Of a stretch of DNA of 64,000 bases, positions 43,543-51,857 are shown one piece after another. This stretch comes from JASLBX01 sp036373915 (GTDB lineage: Bacteria; Actinomycetota; Actinomycetes; Jiangellales; Jiangellaceae): assembly GCA_036373915.1 (NCBI GenBank), contig DASUUU010000113.1, forward strand, positions 1-64,000, written 5' to 3'. Made by a program: the position numbers and the translations under genes. A model generated the notes under the pieces. That model was not told the origin of the DNA. It made no database searches and saw only the letters and a list, made by a program, of their open reading frames with translations. How positions within the stretch are numbered: position 1 is the first letter of the stretch; every line of letters starts with the position of its first letter.

Positions 43543-44718
43543 ATGACATCCACCACTCCCATCGAGGTGCCCCGCGGACTGGCCGGTGTTGTCGTCACCG
43601 ACACCGAGCTCGGTGACGTCCGCGGCCGCGAGGGCTTCTACCACTACCGGCAGTACTCCGCGATAGAGCTCGCCGAGACGCGAACCTTCGAGGACGTCTG
43701 GCACCTGATGATCGACCGCACGCTGCCCGACCGCCACCGTCGCGAGGCCTTCATCCGCGAGACCGCGCCGCTGCGGACCCTCCCGGCCGAGATCATGGAC
43801 GTTCTGCCGGCGGTGGCGAACGCCATCGGAGCGTCCGGACCGCTTGCCGGGCTCCGCACGGCGCTGGCGCTGCTCGGCGCCCAGGCCGGGTTCCGTCCCG
43901 TGTACGACATCGATCCTGACCAGCGGCGGGCGGACACGCTGCGCGCCTGCGCCACGGTTCCCACCGTCCTGACCGCTTTGCATCGGCTCGCGGCGGGCCG
44001 CCGGCCGGTCGCGCCGCGCGACGATCTGCCGTATGCCGCCAACTACCTCTACATGCTGGCCGGCTCCGAACCCGAGCCCGAGCGGGCCAGAGCGATCGAG
44101 CAGTACCTGATCTCCACCATCGACCACGGGTTCAACGCCTCGACGTTCACCGGCCGGGTAATCGCCTCCACCGGCGCGGACGTCGCAGCGTGCCTGGTAG
44201 GTGCGATCGGCGCGCTCTCCGGACCGCTGCACGGCGGTGCACCCAGCCGGGCGCTGGACACTCTCGACGCCATCGGCACCCCGGACAACATCGACCCGTG
44301 GATCCGTGACCGGGTGCTGGCCGGAGACCGGATCATGGGATTCGGCCACCCGGTCTACCGCACCGAGGACCCGAGGTCGCGGATGCTCCGGGGCATCGCC
44401 GAGCGGCTCGCGGCGGCGTCCGGGCGTGATGAGGATCGGGCACTCGTCGAGTTCGCCGTTCAGGTCGAGCGGCGCGTCCTGGGCATCCTCGCCGAGCTCA
44501 AGCCCGGCCGTGAGCTGCACACCAACGTCGAGTTCTACGCCGGCGTGGTGATGGAACTGTGCGGCCTGCCGCGGTCGATGTTCACCCCCACCTTCGCAGC
44601 CGCCCGCGTCGTCGGCTGGAGCGCGAACATCCTCGAGCAGGCGGCCGACCCCAAGATCATCCGCCCGGCGGCCCGCTACACCGGCCCACCGCCACCCCAC
44701 CCTGTCGCCCCCGCGTGA
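43543..44718 (+). CDS. Citrate synthase 2
   Basis: A 391-residue citrate synthase (short gram-positive/archaeal type, about 370-390 residues). GPLHGGAPS gives His230, GFGHPVYRTEDPR gives His269, and the position of the catalytic Asp reads HTNVEFYAG, so Glu330 replaces the Asp. I believe Glu here is shared by this actinobacterial branch, so I do not read it as inactivation. Condenses acetyl-CoA (or possibly propionyl-CoA) with oxaloacetate. RBS AGGAGG lies 6 bases before the ATG. It is divergent from the HTH-citrate synthase over the palindromic operator. Confidence 0.9.
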   Translation: MTSTTPIEVPRGLAGVVVTDTELGDVRGREGFYHYRQYSAIELAETRTFEDVWHLMIDRTLPDRHRREAFIRETAPLRTLPAEIMDVLPAVANAIGASGPLAGLRTALALLGAQAGFRPVYDIDPDQRRADTLRACATVPTVLTALHRLAAGRRPVAPRDDLPYAANYLYMLAGSEPEPERARAIEQYLISTIDHGFNASTFTGRVIASTGADVAACLVGAIGALSGPLHGGAPSRALDTLDAIGTPDNIDPWIRDRVLAGDRIMGFGHPVYRTEDPRSRMLRGIAERLAAASGRDEDRALVEFAVQVERRVLGILAELKPGRELHTNVEFYAGVVMELCGLPRSMFTPTFAAARVVGWSANILEQAADPKIIRPAARYTGPPPPHPVAPA

Positions 44719-44751
44719 GTTCGATCACGCCCAGCACCCCACCCCGTGCAG

Positions 44752-44814
44752 TTCGATCACGTCCAGCACCCGCAGCCCTGCCGCACCATGCGCGTGCGGG
44801 TGGTACGGCACCGA
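44752..44814. repeat. Dispersed hairpin repeat, copy 1
   Basis: The block from 44753 shares 48 of 62 positions, without gaps, with 58881-58942 (hand count). It starts TCGATCACGTCCAGCA, identical in both, then has a variable 10-base part and a hairpin: TGCCGCACCA with TGGTACGGCA (one mismatch). A partial third copy of its left end (TTCGATCACGcCCAGCAccc) lies at 44720-44739. All are between the convergent citrate synthase and GNAT genes, where a bidirectional terminator or REP-like element is expected. This also accounts for the 137-bp gap there. Confidence 0.65.
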
Positions 44815-44855
44815 CGGGCCTGGTGGGCGGCCCAGCCCTGCCGGAGCCCGCCCTG

Positions 44856-45350
44856 TCACACCGGCCGCGAGCGGCGTTCGAGCAGGACGGTGTCGCGCCA
44901 CTGGCCGTCCAACCGGGCGATCCGCTCGCGCACCCCGACGACCCGGAACCCGGCCCACTCGTGCAGCCGGATACTCGCCTCGTTCTCCGGGAAGATCGAC
45001 GTCTGCAGCGTCCAGAACCCGGAGTCCTCGGCGGCCCGCACCTGGTGGGCGATCAGCGCTTTGCCGATCCCCCGGCCTCTCATGCCGTCCGCGATATAGA
45101 TGGACGATTCCACGACGCCCGCGTAGCACTCCCGGGCCGAGACGCGCGTAACCGCGGCCCAGCCGACGACGTCGCGCTCGAGCTCGGCGACCCAGCGCTG
45201 ACCGGCAAGCCACTTCCGGCGCAGAGTCGCCCGGGTGGGAACCCGGGTTTCGAAGGTGGCGTTGCGAGTTGCGATGCCCTGGGCGTAGATGCGGCGGACG
45301 GCCGGCCAGTCAGCGTCATCCAGCGCCCGCAGGCAAACCTCTGTTGTCAC
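44856..45350 (-). CDS. GNAT N-acetyltransferase, phosphinothricin acetyltransferase-like
   Basis: A 164-residue GNAT enzyme that transfers acetyl from acetyl-CoA to an amine. The family-specific start IRALDDADWPAVRRIYAQGI (ALDDADW here) and the acetyl-CoA loop YIADGMRGRGIGKALI (R-G-x-G-x-G/A) are present, with SIFPENEASIRLHEWAGFRVVG at the end. The Tyr/Glu of the PAT-like active site (ESSIYIA) matches phosphinothricin or L-methionine-sulfoximine acetyltransferases. Substrate not determined. It is convergent with citrate synthase 2 and reads in the same direction as the tandem-Nudix gene 15 bases upstream. Confidence 0.88.
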   Translation of the reverse strand: MTTEVCLRALDDADWPAVRRIYAQGIATRNATFETRVPTRATLRRKWLAGQRWVAELERDVVGWAAVTRVSARECYAGVVESSIYIADGMRGRGIGKALIAHQVRAAEDSGFWTLQTSIFPENEASIRLHEWAGFRVVGVRERIARLDGQWRDTVLLERRSRPV

Positions 45351-45365
45351 GAGCCAATCATCGCC

Positions 45366-46292
45366 TCACGGACGACGAAACGCCGCCAGCGCCTCGTAGG
45401 TCACCTCCGTAACCGGCAGGCCGGGCAGCGCATCCGGTGCGAACCAGCGGGCTTCCGCCGTTGAGCCACCTACCTCGATAGCTGCCGGGTGGCGGGTCTC
45501 CTCGACCTGCACCTCGTAGAAGGCGCGCACGCCGTGCCAGTCGATCGGAAATCCCTCCGGCCCCAGTTGCTCTGGCTCATGATGGCTGGCGACGCCGAGC
45601 AATCGTTCGATGTGGCCGGCGTGGCCGGTCTCCTCGTCAAGTTCGCGCAGGAGCGCCTCGTCCGGCTGCTCCCCGAAATCGGTGCCGCCACCGGGAAGGT
45701 GCCACCTGCCGGCGCCCGGGTAGCCGTCGGCGATCCTGGTCAACAGCACCTGATCATTCGGGTCGTGCACAACGGCGTAGGCTGCGAACCGCTGCACCCG
45801 GGGATGCCCGTCCGGATGGTCGGTGATCAAGAACGACGGCAGATCCGGGACGCGCTCCGGCGGCAGGTCGACGGCTGTGAGCGGCAACTTGAGCGCGTTC
45901 GCGGCGAACGGCCGCAGTTGCATCGCCGCCGCCTCGTCGCGCGTCACCCAGCGGGCCTCGTCCACCTTGGGAGAGATCGGACCACCGGGCTCGCCGTCAG
46001 CGAGCGCCGTGTAGATGATCCGATCGGTGTGCAGCGTCACCGGCTGGCCCGGGACGATTCGCACGTCGGCGACGACGTCAAGAACCCCGTCGACGGCGAC
46101 GGACAGCGCTGCCTCCTCGGCGGCCTCACGGGCGACGGCCTGTTCCGGATGCTCACCGTGCCACACCCCGCCGCCCGGTAGTGTCCACACTCCCGGCGTA
46201 CCGGATCTGTCGGACTCGCGAACCAGCAGGACGCGTTCCTCGGGGTCAGCGCAGACGACATAGGCAGCCACCCGCCGCAACGGCTCGGTCAT
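45366..46292 (-). CDS. Tandem Nudix hydrolase (two Nudix domains)
   Basis: A 308-residue protein made of two Nudix domains. The first (about 5-145) has the box GGVWHGEHPEQAVAREAAEEAAL, in which the usual final Gly is Ala. The second (about 165-305) has GGTDFGEQPDEALLRELDEETGH, which fits GX5EX7REUXEEXGU. Both domains retain the REx2EE metal-binding glutamates. Nudix enzymes hydrolyse nucleoside-diphosphate-linked compounds; the target is unknown. The duplication is unusual in a protein of this length. It is followed by the GNAT gene with a 15-base gap, likely one transcript. Confidence 0.88.
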   Translation of the reverse strand: MTEPLRRVAAYVVCADPEERVLLVRESDRSGTPGVWTLPGGGVWHGEHPEQAVAREAAEEAALSVAVDGVLDVVADVRIVPGQPVTLHTDRIIYTALADGEPGGPISPKVDEARWVTRDEAAAMQLRPFAANALKLPLTAVDLPPERVPDLPSFLITDHPDGHPRVQRFAAYAVVHDPNDQVLLTRIADGYPGAGRWHLPGGGTDFGEQPDEALLRELDEETGHAGHIERLLGVASHHEPEQLGPEGFPIDWHGVRAFYEVQVEETRHPAAIEVGGSTAEARWFAPDALPGLPVTEVTYEALAAFRRP

Positions 46293-46488
46293 GGCTAGTC
46301 AGTGTTGCGGCGGTGCGCCGCGAGATCAATAGCCGACAAGCGGGCGAACTCACTTTTGTCAAAGCCTCGACCACGTAAGGTGCATTCGCCAACGGGCGCC
46401 ACGGTGGCGATCAGGTGCGGCGTATAGCACGTCACCTGCACCTCTCCCAAGCCAAGTCGGTCACCTGATCGTTCGTGCGGGGCGCGCT

Positions 46489-46538
46489 TTGCGCGGTCGT
46501 AAGACTGGTGCTATGGTTCATTACTCAACCAATGAACC
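46489..46538 (+). promoter_or_regulatory. Promoter and operator of the GntR-ABC operon
   Basis: TTGCGC (46489-46494), a 17-base spacer and TATGGT (46512-46517) form a sigma-70-like promoter. The perfect inverted repeat GGTTCATT (46515-46522)-N8-AATGAACC (46531-46538) overlaps the -10 and start site, as expected for autorepression by the GntR/YtrA-type regulator encoded 40 bases downstream. It lies near the end of the 285-bp gap after the Nudix gene; the remainder of that gap shows nothing I recognise. Confidence 0.65.
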
Positions 46539-46577
46539 GATGACGTACCCGGCGCCCGCAGCAAAGGAGACCGGCGG

Positions 46578-46940
46578 TTGTTCGACGAGCGCAGCCCGAT
46601 CTATCAGCAGATCGCTGAGCAGATCAAGGCGCAGATCGTCGCCGGCGAAATCCGGCCCGGCGATCAGGTCATGTCGACAAATCAGTACGCCGAGTTCTAC
46701 CGGATCAACCCTGCGACCGCCGCGAAGGGCTTTCACCAGCTCGTCGAGGAAGGCGTCCTCTACAAGAAGCGAGGAATCGGGATGTTCGTCAGCCCGGACG
46801 CCTACGACCGGCTGCGCAAACAGCGGCGCGAGCGGTTCTTCGCCGACGTCGTCGACCCAATGATCGCGGAGGCCAGGCTGATCGGCATCGATCTTGCAGA
46901 CGTCGTCGCGCGAATCAATGAGGAGGATCGCGGCCGATGA
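46578..46940 (+). CDS. GntR family regulator, YtrA subfamily
   Basis: A 120-residue YtrA-type GntR repressor. It has the winged HTH (SPIYQQIAEQIKAQIVAGEI, PATAAKGFHQLVEEGVLYKKRG, as guides) and a short C-terminal helical dimerisation tail with no separate ligand domain, as usual for YtrA proteins. The TTG start at 46578 is supported by AAGGAGA 7 bases upstream. Its stop overlaps the ABC ATPase start as ATGA. YtrA regulators sit with ABC transporters and respond to cell-wall-active peptides or other stress. The palindrome at the promoter is its likely operator. Confidence 0.92.
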   Translation: MFDERSPIYQQIAEQIKAQIVAGEIRPGDQVMSTNQYAEFYRINPATAAKGFHQLVEEGVLYKKRGIGMFVSPDAYDRLRKQRRERFFADVVDPMIAEARLIGIDLADVVARINEEDRGR

Positions 46941-47818
46941 CCTTGGACGTCGACGTTCGAGATCTGACCGTCCGTTACGGGGACGTTGCGGCGCTCGACA
47001 GACTGAGTCTCTCGTTCGGGGGCGGGCAGATCCATGGACTGCTCGGCCGAAACGGGGCCGGCAAGTCCACGCTGCTCGCTGCGCTGGCCGCTTACCGTAG
47101 GCCGACATCGGGGAGTGTGCTGGTCGGCGGCGAGGATCCGTTCGAAAACCCGAAGCTCATGCCGCAGATCTGCCTGATCCGCGAGGCCCTGGACGTCTAC
47201 GACACCGAGACCTGCCGGTCCGTCCTGTCGCTCGGGGCACTGCGCCCGACCTGGGACGCCGAGTACGCCGACGAACTCGTCGAGCGGTTCGAGATCCCGG
47301 TCACCAGGCGGTCGGTGACCAAGCTGTCCCGTGGCAAGAAGGCCGCGCTCGCCTGCGTCATCGGCCTGGCGAGCCGGGCACCGCTGACCATCTTCGACGA
47401 GGCGTACCTGGGCATGGACGCCCCGTCCCGGGTGGCCTTCTACGACGAATTGCTGGCCGACTACATGCGGCACCCGCGAACCATCGTCATCTCGACCCAT
47501 ATGATCGAGGAGTTCAGCAGCCTCTTCGAGCGAGTTGCGATCATCGACAGAGGACGGCTCGTCGTGCAGGGCGACACCGACGAGATCAAGGCGCGCGGAG
47601 CTTCGGTGATCGGGCCGGCCGATGTCGTCGATCGGGTCGCCACCGGGCACGCAGTCGTGGGCGAGCGCCGCCTCGGCCCGACCAAGTCCGTCACCGTGTA
47701 CGGAGACCTCGACGCCGACTTCGAGGAGAACGTACGCGCCGCCGGGCTCGAACTCGGCCCGGTCTCGCTCCAGGACCTGTTCATCCACCTGACCTCCGAC
47801 CGGGGTGTGAAGCCATGA
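46937..47818 (+). CDS. ABC transporter ATPase, YtrB type
   Basis: A 293-residue ATPase. Walker A GRNGAGKS at about 37-44, signature LSRGKKAAL (LSxGxK rather than LSGGQ, as in YtrB-like exporters), Walker B LTIFDEAYLGMD and switch His in ISTHMIEE. The C-terminal 80 residues form a regulatory-type extension. It is coupled to the GntR gene upstream and the permease downstream by ATGA overlaps. Confidence 0.9.
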   Translation: MTLDVDVRDLTVRYGDVAALDRLSLSFGGGQIHGLLGRNGAGKSTLLAALAAYRRPTSGSVLVGGEDPFENPKLMPQICLIREALDVYDTETCRSVLSLGALRPTWDAEYADELVERFEIPVTRRSVTKLSRGKKAALACVIGLASRAPLTIFDEAYLGMDAPSRVAFYDELLADYMRHPRTIVISTHMIEEFSSLFERVAIIDRGRLVVQGDTDEIKARGASVIGPADVVDRVATGHAVVGERRLGPTKSVTVYGDLDADFEENVRAAGLELGPVSLQDLFIHLTSDRGVKP

Positions 47819-48534
47819 CGACCACTCCCGCGCTCCGGGTCGCACGCCAGGTGTCCCGCGGCTTCGCACCGGTGATAGCGATCTTTCTGGCGATCGTCAT
47901 TCCCCTCTTCATGGGGATCGGCGTCGTCTCGTTCATAACCGACGGCGAGGGCAGCGTCTGGGAGATCGCCGCTGCCGGTGCGTTCAAGTGGTTCCCCTTC
48001 GCCCTCGCCGTCCTCCTCACGCCCGCTCTCCTCCCGATGTACGTGACGCACGGCGTTACGCGGCATCAGTTCGTGGCCGGCGCGATGCTGACACTCGTGG
48101 CGTTCGCCGTTGCGGTTGCGGCAATCGTCAACCTGGGATACGCCGCCGAGTCGGCGATCTACCGAGCGGTCGATCGGCCCCACGACTTCCGCGACCCGCA
48201 TCTGTTCGCGTCATGGACCGAAGTACCACTCGTCATCACCGAGTACGCGCTGCTGCTGGCGGCACTCCTGGCCGGTGGCTGGCTCATAGGGACGCTGTAC
48301 TACCGGCTGCACTGGTTGTGGGCGACCCTGCTCATCCCGGCCGCGATGGCACCAGCGGGCGGCGCCGAGCTGCTGCTGCAGACGTCATGGACGGGCTCGT
48401 GGACCGAATCCATGGGATGGACCCGCCCGTCCCTCACGGTTGCCCTCTCAGTGTCCACGCTGCTCATCGGAGCCACTCTCGCGCTCGTCTACGCGCTCAC
48501 CCGCAGCGTGCCGATCAAGCTCAAGGCAACCTGA
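47815..48534 (+). CDS. ABC transporter membrane subunit
   Basis: A 239-residue integral membrane protein with about six helices (GFAPVIAIFLAIVIPLFMGIG; FALAVLLTPALLPMYV; FVAGAMLTLVAFAVAVAAIV and so on, as guides). It has no close motif, but its place, the ATGA overlap with the ATPase, and the M-Y-V-T-H-G-V-T-R-x-x-F element typical of ABC-2-like permeases identify it as the channel partner. Confidence 0.85.
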   Translation: MTTTPALRVARQVSRGFAPVIAIFLAIVIPLFMGIGVVSFITDGEGSVWEIAAAGAFKWFPFALAVLLTPALLPMYVTHGVTRHQFVAGAMLTLVAFAVAVAAIVNLGYAAESAIYRAVDRPHDFRDPHLFASWTEVPLVITEYALLLAALLAGGWLIGTLYYRLHWLWATLLIPAAMAPAGGAELLLQTSWTGSWTESMGWTRPSLTVALSVSTLLIGATLALVYALTRSVPIKLKAT

Positions 48535-48545
48535 GGAGAGTTGAT

Positions 48546-49469
48546 ATGCCGATCATCGAGGTCGAGAACCTGCACAAGCGGTACGGCAGTACGGTCGCCG
48601 TCGACGACGTGTCGTTCACCGTGGAGCAGGGCGAGATCTTCGGGATCCTCGGACGTAACGGCGCCGGCAAGACGACCACCGTCGAGTGCGTCGAGGGTCT
48701 CCGGGCACCGGACGGCGGCACGGTCCGGGTGCTCGCACTGGACCCCCGTCGCGACCGGGCCGAGCTTACTCGCCGCCTAGGTGCGCAACTGCAGCAGAGC
48801 GCGTTGCAGGAACGGCTCAAGGTCCGCGAGGCGATCGAGCTCTACGCGTCGTTCTACGAGCGCCCTGCTGATGGCGACGAACTCATCGAGGTGCTGGGCC
48901 TCGCCGACAAGCTGGACGTCCAGTACCGGAAGTTGTCCGGGGGGCAGAAGCAGCGGCTGTCGATCGCGTTGGCTCTGATCGGCGACCCCGAGGTAGCCGT
49001 GCTCGACGAGCTCACCAGCGGCCTGGACCCACAGGCCCGACGGGACACCTGGGAACTCATCGAGCGGGTACGCGACCGCGGAGTCACGATCGTCCTGGTC
49101 ACCCACTTCATGGACGAGGCCGAGCGGCTCTGCGACCGGTTGGCGCTCATCGACTCCGGGCGAACGGTGGCCATTGACACGCCACGCGACCTGGTTCAGC
49201 GCGTTGATTCCGAGCAGAGCCTGCGCTTCCGGCCCACCGCCGACTTCGACGATGAGCTGCTATTGCGGCTGCCCGACGTCACCGGAGTATCGCGGGCACA
49301 CGGCGAGGTGATCGTGGCCGGCACCGGCAACGTCATCTCGTCGGTCATCACCACGCTGGCAACCGTCGAGGTCGTCGCCGACAACCTTCGGGTCGAGCGG
49401 GCCAATCTCGAAGACGCATTCGTCGCCCTGACCGGTCAGGGGTTCGACACCGAGCCGAGCCGAGGCTGA
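48546..49469 (+). CDS. ABC transporter ATPase, DrrA/CcmA type
   Basis: A 307-residue ATPase of the drug-exporter type. Walker A GRNGAGKTT near 36-44, signature LSGGQKQRL near 136-144, Walker B AVLDELTSGLDPQAR, switch His in VTHFMDEAERL, and a C-terminal extension with the LEDAFVALTG ending typical of DrrA-like proteins. RBS GAGGAGAG just upstream. It follows the YtrB-type permease by 11 bases, so it likely belongs to the same operon, giving the regulator two ABC systems to control. Confidence 0.92.
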   Translation: MPIIEVENLHKRYGSTVAVDDVSFTVEQGEIFGILGRNGAGKTTTVECVEGLRAPDGGTVRVLALDPRRDRAELTRRLGAQLQQSALQERLKVREAIELYASFYERPADGDELIEVLGLADKLDVQYRKLSGGQKQRLSIALALIGDPEVAVLDELTSGLDPQARRDTWELIERVRDRGVTIVLVTHFMDEAERLCDRLALIDSGRTVAIDTPRDLVQRVDSEQSLRFRPTADFDDELLLRLPDVTGVSRAHGEVIVAGTGNVISSVITTLATVEVVADNLRVERANLEDAFVALTGQGFDTEPSRG

Positions 49470-49482
49470 AGGGAAGTCACGA

Positions 49483-50244
49483 ATGTCCACCCTCACCAGA
49501 ATCGCCAAGACCGAGATGCGGCTCATGCTCCGCGACGCGGCAAGTGCCTTTTTCGGCGTGGTGTTTCCGGGCCTGCTGCTCGTGACCCTGGCCCTCGTGT
49601 TGCCGGGATTCCGCGATGTCATCGACGATCCCGAGGCGCCGGCCGAGTTGATCGGAGTGCGACCGGTCGACATCTACGTGCCGGTCGTGCTCGCCCTTGC
49701 GATCGCGACCGTCGGATTGACCATCTTGCCGGCCTACCTCGCCGGCTACCGCGAGCAAGGCGTGCTGCGGCGGTTGTCCACCACGCCCGCCGCCCCGCGT
49801 GACCTGCTCGGTGCGCAGGTGCTGGTCAACCTCGGGTTCTTGACCGTCGGCTCGCTCATCGCGGTGCTGGCCGGCGGGATCGCGTTCGATGTCGACTGGC
49901 CGTCGAACGTTCCCGCCCTCATCCTGGCCTTCGCGCTCGCGACCGTGGCCAGCTTCGGAATCGGGCTGGTCATCGCCGCTGTCGTGCCGAGCGCCCGGGT
50001 CGCGAGCGGCGTCGGCAGCATCATCTACTTCCCGATGTTGTTCTTCGCCGGAGTGTGGACCCCCGGGGCCGCGATGCCGGACACCGCCCGCAGCGTTGCG
50101 GATCTCACCCCTATCGGCGCCGCCGCGGAGGCAATGGCCGATGCCTGGTCCGGAGCCTGGCCGGGGGCCCTGCACCTGGCCGTGCTGACCGGCTGGGCGG
50201 TCGTCGCTGGCTTCGCAGCGGCGCGACTCTTCCGGTGGGAGTAA
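49483..50244 (+). CDS. ABC-2 type permease
   Basis: A 253-residue ABC-2 permease with about six helices. The family feature ILPAYLAGYREQGVLRRLSTTPAAPRDLLGAQ (position guide) is the conserved cytoplasmic E-G-L/V-x-R-L-x-T-x-P element, and PMLFFAGVWTPGAAMP is the conserved late loop. It pairs with the DrrA-like ATPase 13 bases upstream to export a drug, lipid or peptide. Confidence 0.92.
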   Translation: MSTLTRIAKTEMRLMLRDAASAFFGVVFPGLLLVTLALVLPGFRDVIDDPEAPAELIGVRPVDIYVPVVLALAIATVGLTILPAYLAGYREQGVLRRLSTTPAAPRDLLGAQVLVNLGFLTVGSLIAVLAGGIAFDVDWPSNVPALILAFALATVASFGIGLVIAAVVPSARVASGVGSIIYFPMLFFAGVWTPGAAMPDTARSVADLTPIGAAAEAMADAWSGAWPGALHLAVLTGWAVVAGFAAARLFRWE

Positions 50245-50258
50245 TCACCGGCCCGACT

Positions 50259-50279
50259 CGACGCGCCGGACCGGCGTCG
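50259..50279. terminator. Short hairpin between convergent genes
   Basis: CGACGC (50259-50264) pairs with GCGTCG (50274-50279) around a 9-base loop in the 42-bp gap between the ABC-2 permease and pentapeptide genes. A weak candidate terminator, without a T-run. Confidence 0.35.
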
Positions 50280-50286
50280 TCCGGAG

Positions 50287-50937
50287 TCAATCGTCGACCA
50301 CGATGCCGTGCGCGGCGGCCAGCCCGGGGCCGATCTCGATAAGTTGTCCGCTGCTGATCACCGCGTTTCGGAGCGAGTCGTAGCCGTCAGCGATGTCCAG
50401 CGTGGTCGCCCCGCGGAAATCGACCCGCTTCAGCGTGACGTGAGGCAGGCGAAGGCCTCGAAGCTCAGTGCCCGGGAACCGGACACCGGTCAGAGTCGCT
50501 GCTCCGAGGTCGACGTCGGCCAGGTCGCAGTCCTCGAACGTCACCTCGTCCAGCACCGCAGTTCGCAGGTTCACCGAGTCGAGCTTGCACCTGGCGAACG
50601 TGACGCGCCGGAACTGCGACCCGTACGCTTCCACGCCGGACAGAGCGGACGAGAGCAGCGTGGAGTCGAGCCATACCGACTCGGCAAGGTCGGTGCCGAC
50701 GATCCGGCCGCCGCGAACCCAGACGTCGTTGAAGCGGGCCCGCCGAAGCTGCCCGCCCGAGAACGCCACCGAGGTGAAGGCGCACTCGAGAAACTTGACG
50801 TTGCCGAAGTCTCGGTCATCGAACCGCTCCGAGTCGAACCACGCGCCGTCGTACTGCCCGCCGGGATCGAGCGGACCTGAGTGTGAGACCAACACGTCGG
50901 CGTACGGAAGATCGGACAGCTGCTCAGCCACGGCCAC
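50287..50937 (-). CDS. Pentapeptide-repeat protein
   Basis: A 216-residue protein formed by imperfect pentapeptide repeats. Units such as DLAES, NLRTA, DLGAA and VDFRG with a hydrophobic middle residue every five positions indicate a right-handed quadrilateral beta-helix from about residue 35 to 190. Related proteins mimic DNA and protect gyrase from fluoroquinolones (MfpA/Qnr), but many have unknown function, and this one is more degenerate than MfpA. No signal peptide. Confidence 0.85.
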   Translation of the reverse strand: MAVAEQLSDLPYADVLVSHSGPLDPGGQYDGAWFDSERFDDRDFGNVKFLECAFTSVAFSGGQLRRARFNDVWVRGGRIVGTDLAESVWLDSTLLSSALSGVEAYGSQFRRVTFARCKLDSVNLRTAVLDEVTFEDCDLADVDLGAATLTGVRFPGTELRGLRLPHVTLKRVDFRGATTLDIADGYDSLRNAVISSGQLIEIGPGLAAAHGIVVDD

Positions 50938-50954
50938 GACGACAACCTACTGGT

Positions 50955-51380
50955 TCAGTCCGACAGGACTCCTTCACCGAGCTCACCCGTCGCGAGGTAG
51001 AGCAGTGCCCGCCCGTAGGCCTCCTCGGGTTCGTCGGCACCCACCACGATCCTGCGCCCGTCGACCTCCAGCTCGATCTGGTAGCCCCCGCCGTCGCGGG
51101 CCAGCAGGACGAACGAACCGCCGAGCAGTTCCCTCAGCTGTGCCTCGCTCGGCAGCCACAGCGCGGCCTCCTGCTCGACCGAGTCCAGCGCCCATTCCAC
51201 TGTTCCGTTGAACCCGATGACCCGCCCGGTGGGAAACTCGTGGACGTCGATCGTCATATGGCTGAGCACGAACACGTCGTCGTCCATATCGCGATCAGGT
51301 AGCACGAACCGGTCACCGGGCGCGGGCTCCCACCGCACGCCTGCGGCGCGCAATCGCTTGGCCAGCTCGATCGAGATCAC
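50955..51380 (-). CDS. Conserved protein of unknown function (often called CpaE)
   Basis: A 141-residue cytoplasmic protein beginning M-I-S-I-E-L-A-K-R-L-R and containing WEPAPGDRFVLP, DDDVFVLSHMTIDVHEFPTG, VIGFNGTVEWALDS and DEPEEAYGRALLYL. I recognise it as a widespread actinobacterial family often labelled pilus assembly protein CpaE. That label is not supported: the protein lacks the receiver and ParA-like domains of real CpaE. Its function is unknown. It follows the start of the pentapeptide gene on the same strand by only 17 bases. Confidence 0.75.
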   Translation of the reverse strand: MISIELAKRLRAAGVRWEPAPGDRFVLPDRDMDDDVFVLSHMTIDVHEFPTGRVIGFNGTVEWALDSVEQEAALWLPSEAQLRELLGGSFVLLARDGGGYQIELEVDGRRIVVGADEPEEAYGRALLYLATGELGEGVLSD

Positions 51381-51515
51381 CCTTCCATTGTGAGCACATG
51401 CTCGGCTCCTTGTGGGGGGTGCACTCTCCGAGCCGCACTCATTGCAGAGCCCTGGAGAAGCCCAACCAGTCGAACTGGGCAGCGGAATCCGTCCAGGGCA
51501 GCGATAATCGACGTC

Positions 51516-51836
51516 ATGACTCAGGGGGATGAGATACAGGGGGACGTCGGGACGACGGTTACGGCCATCGCCCGCATGCCCGGGCAGGAACAGCCGACGG
51601 ACGAGACGGCCCGGCTAAAGCCCGTGACCCGTCGAGGGCGGCTCGTCCTGGCCCACCACGACTCCGACCTGCTCGAGCTCGAGACCGCACACGGCCGGGT
51701 CGAGCTACTGGGGCCGTACGGCACCGAGGCACATGAGGGTGACGAAGTCGAGATCGTCGGATTGCCTGACCCGACAGCCAGGCATCCGAACACACAGCCT
51801 GCACTTCTGATCCAGCAGATGCGGCGCCTGGCCTGA
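51516..51836 (+). CDS. Unknown small protein
   Basis: About 106 residues, mainly beta with a V-x-G-x-G-x-E-V-E-I-V-like ending: RGRLVLAHHDSDLLELET, GRVELLGPYGTEAHEGDEVEIVG. This suggests a small beta-barrel/OB-like domain, but I recognise no family. The ATG at 51516 has no good ribosome site. It is convergent with the rhodanese gene and divergent from the CpaE-labelled gene. It could be a real small gene or a misread; codon use is consistent with coding. Confidence 0.55.
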   Translation: MTQGDEIQGDVGTTVTAIARMPGQEQPTDETARLKPVTRRGRLVLAHHDSDLLELETAHGRVELLGPYGTEAHEGDEVEIVGLPDPTARHPNTQPALLIQQMRRLA

Positions 51837-51857
51837 CCGTCGTCGCGGGTAAGGGCA

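Noticed and set aside
50955..51380. Pilus assembly protein CpaE
   Set aside because: The family label is common for such proteins, but the 141 residues lack receiver and ParA-like domains and no tad/flp pilus genes are near.
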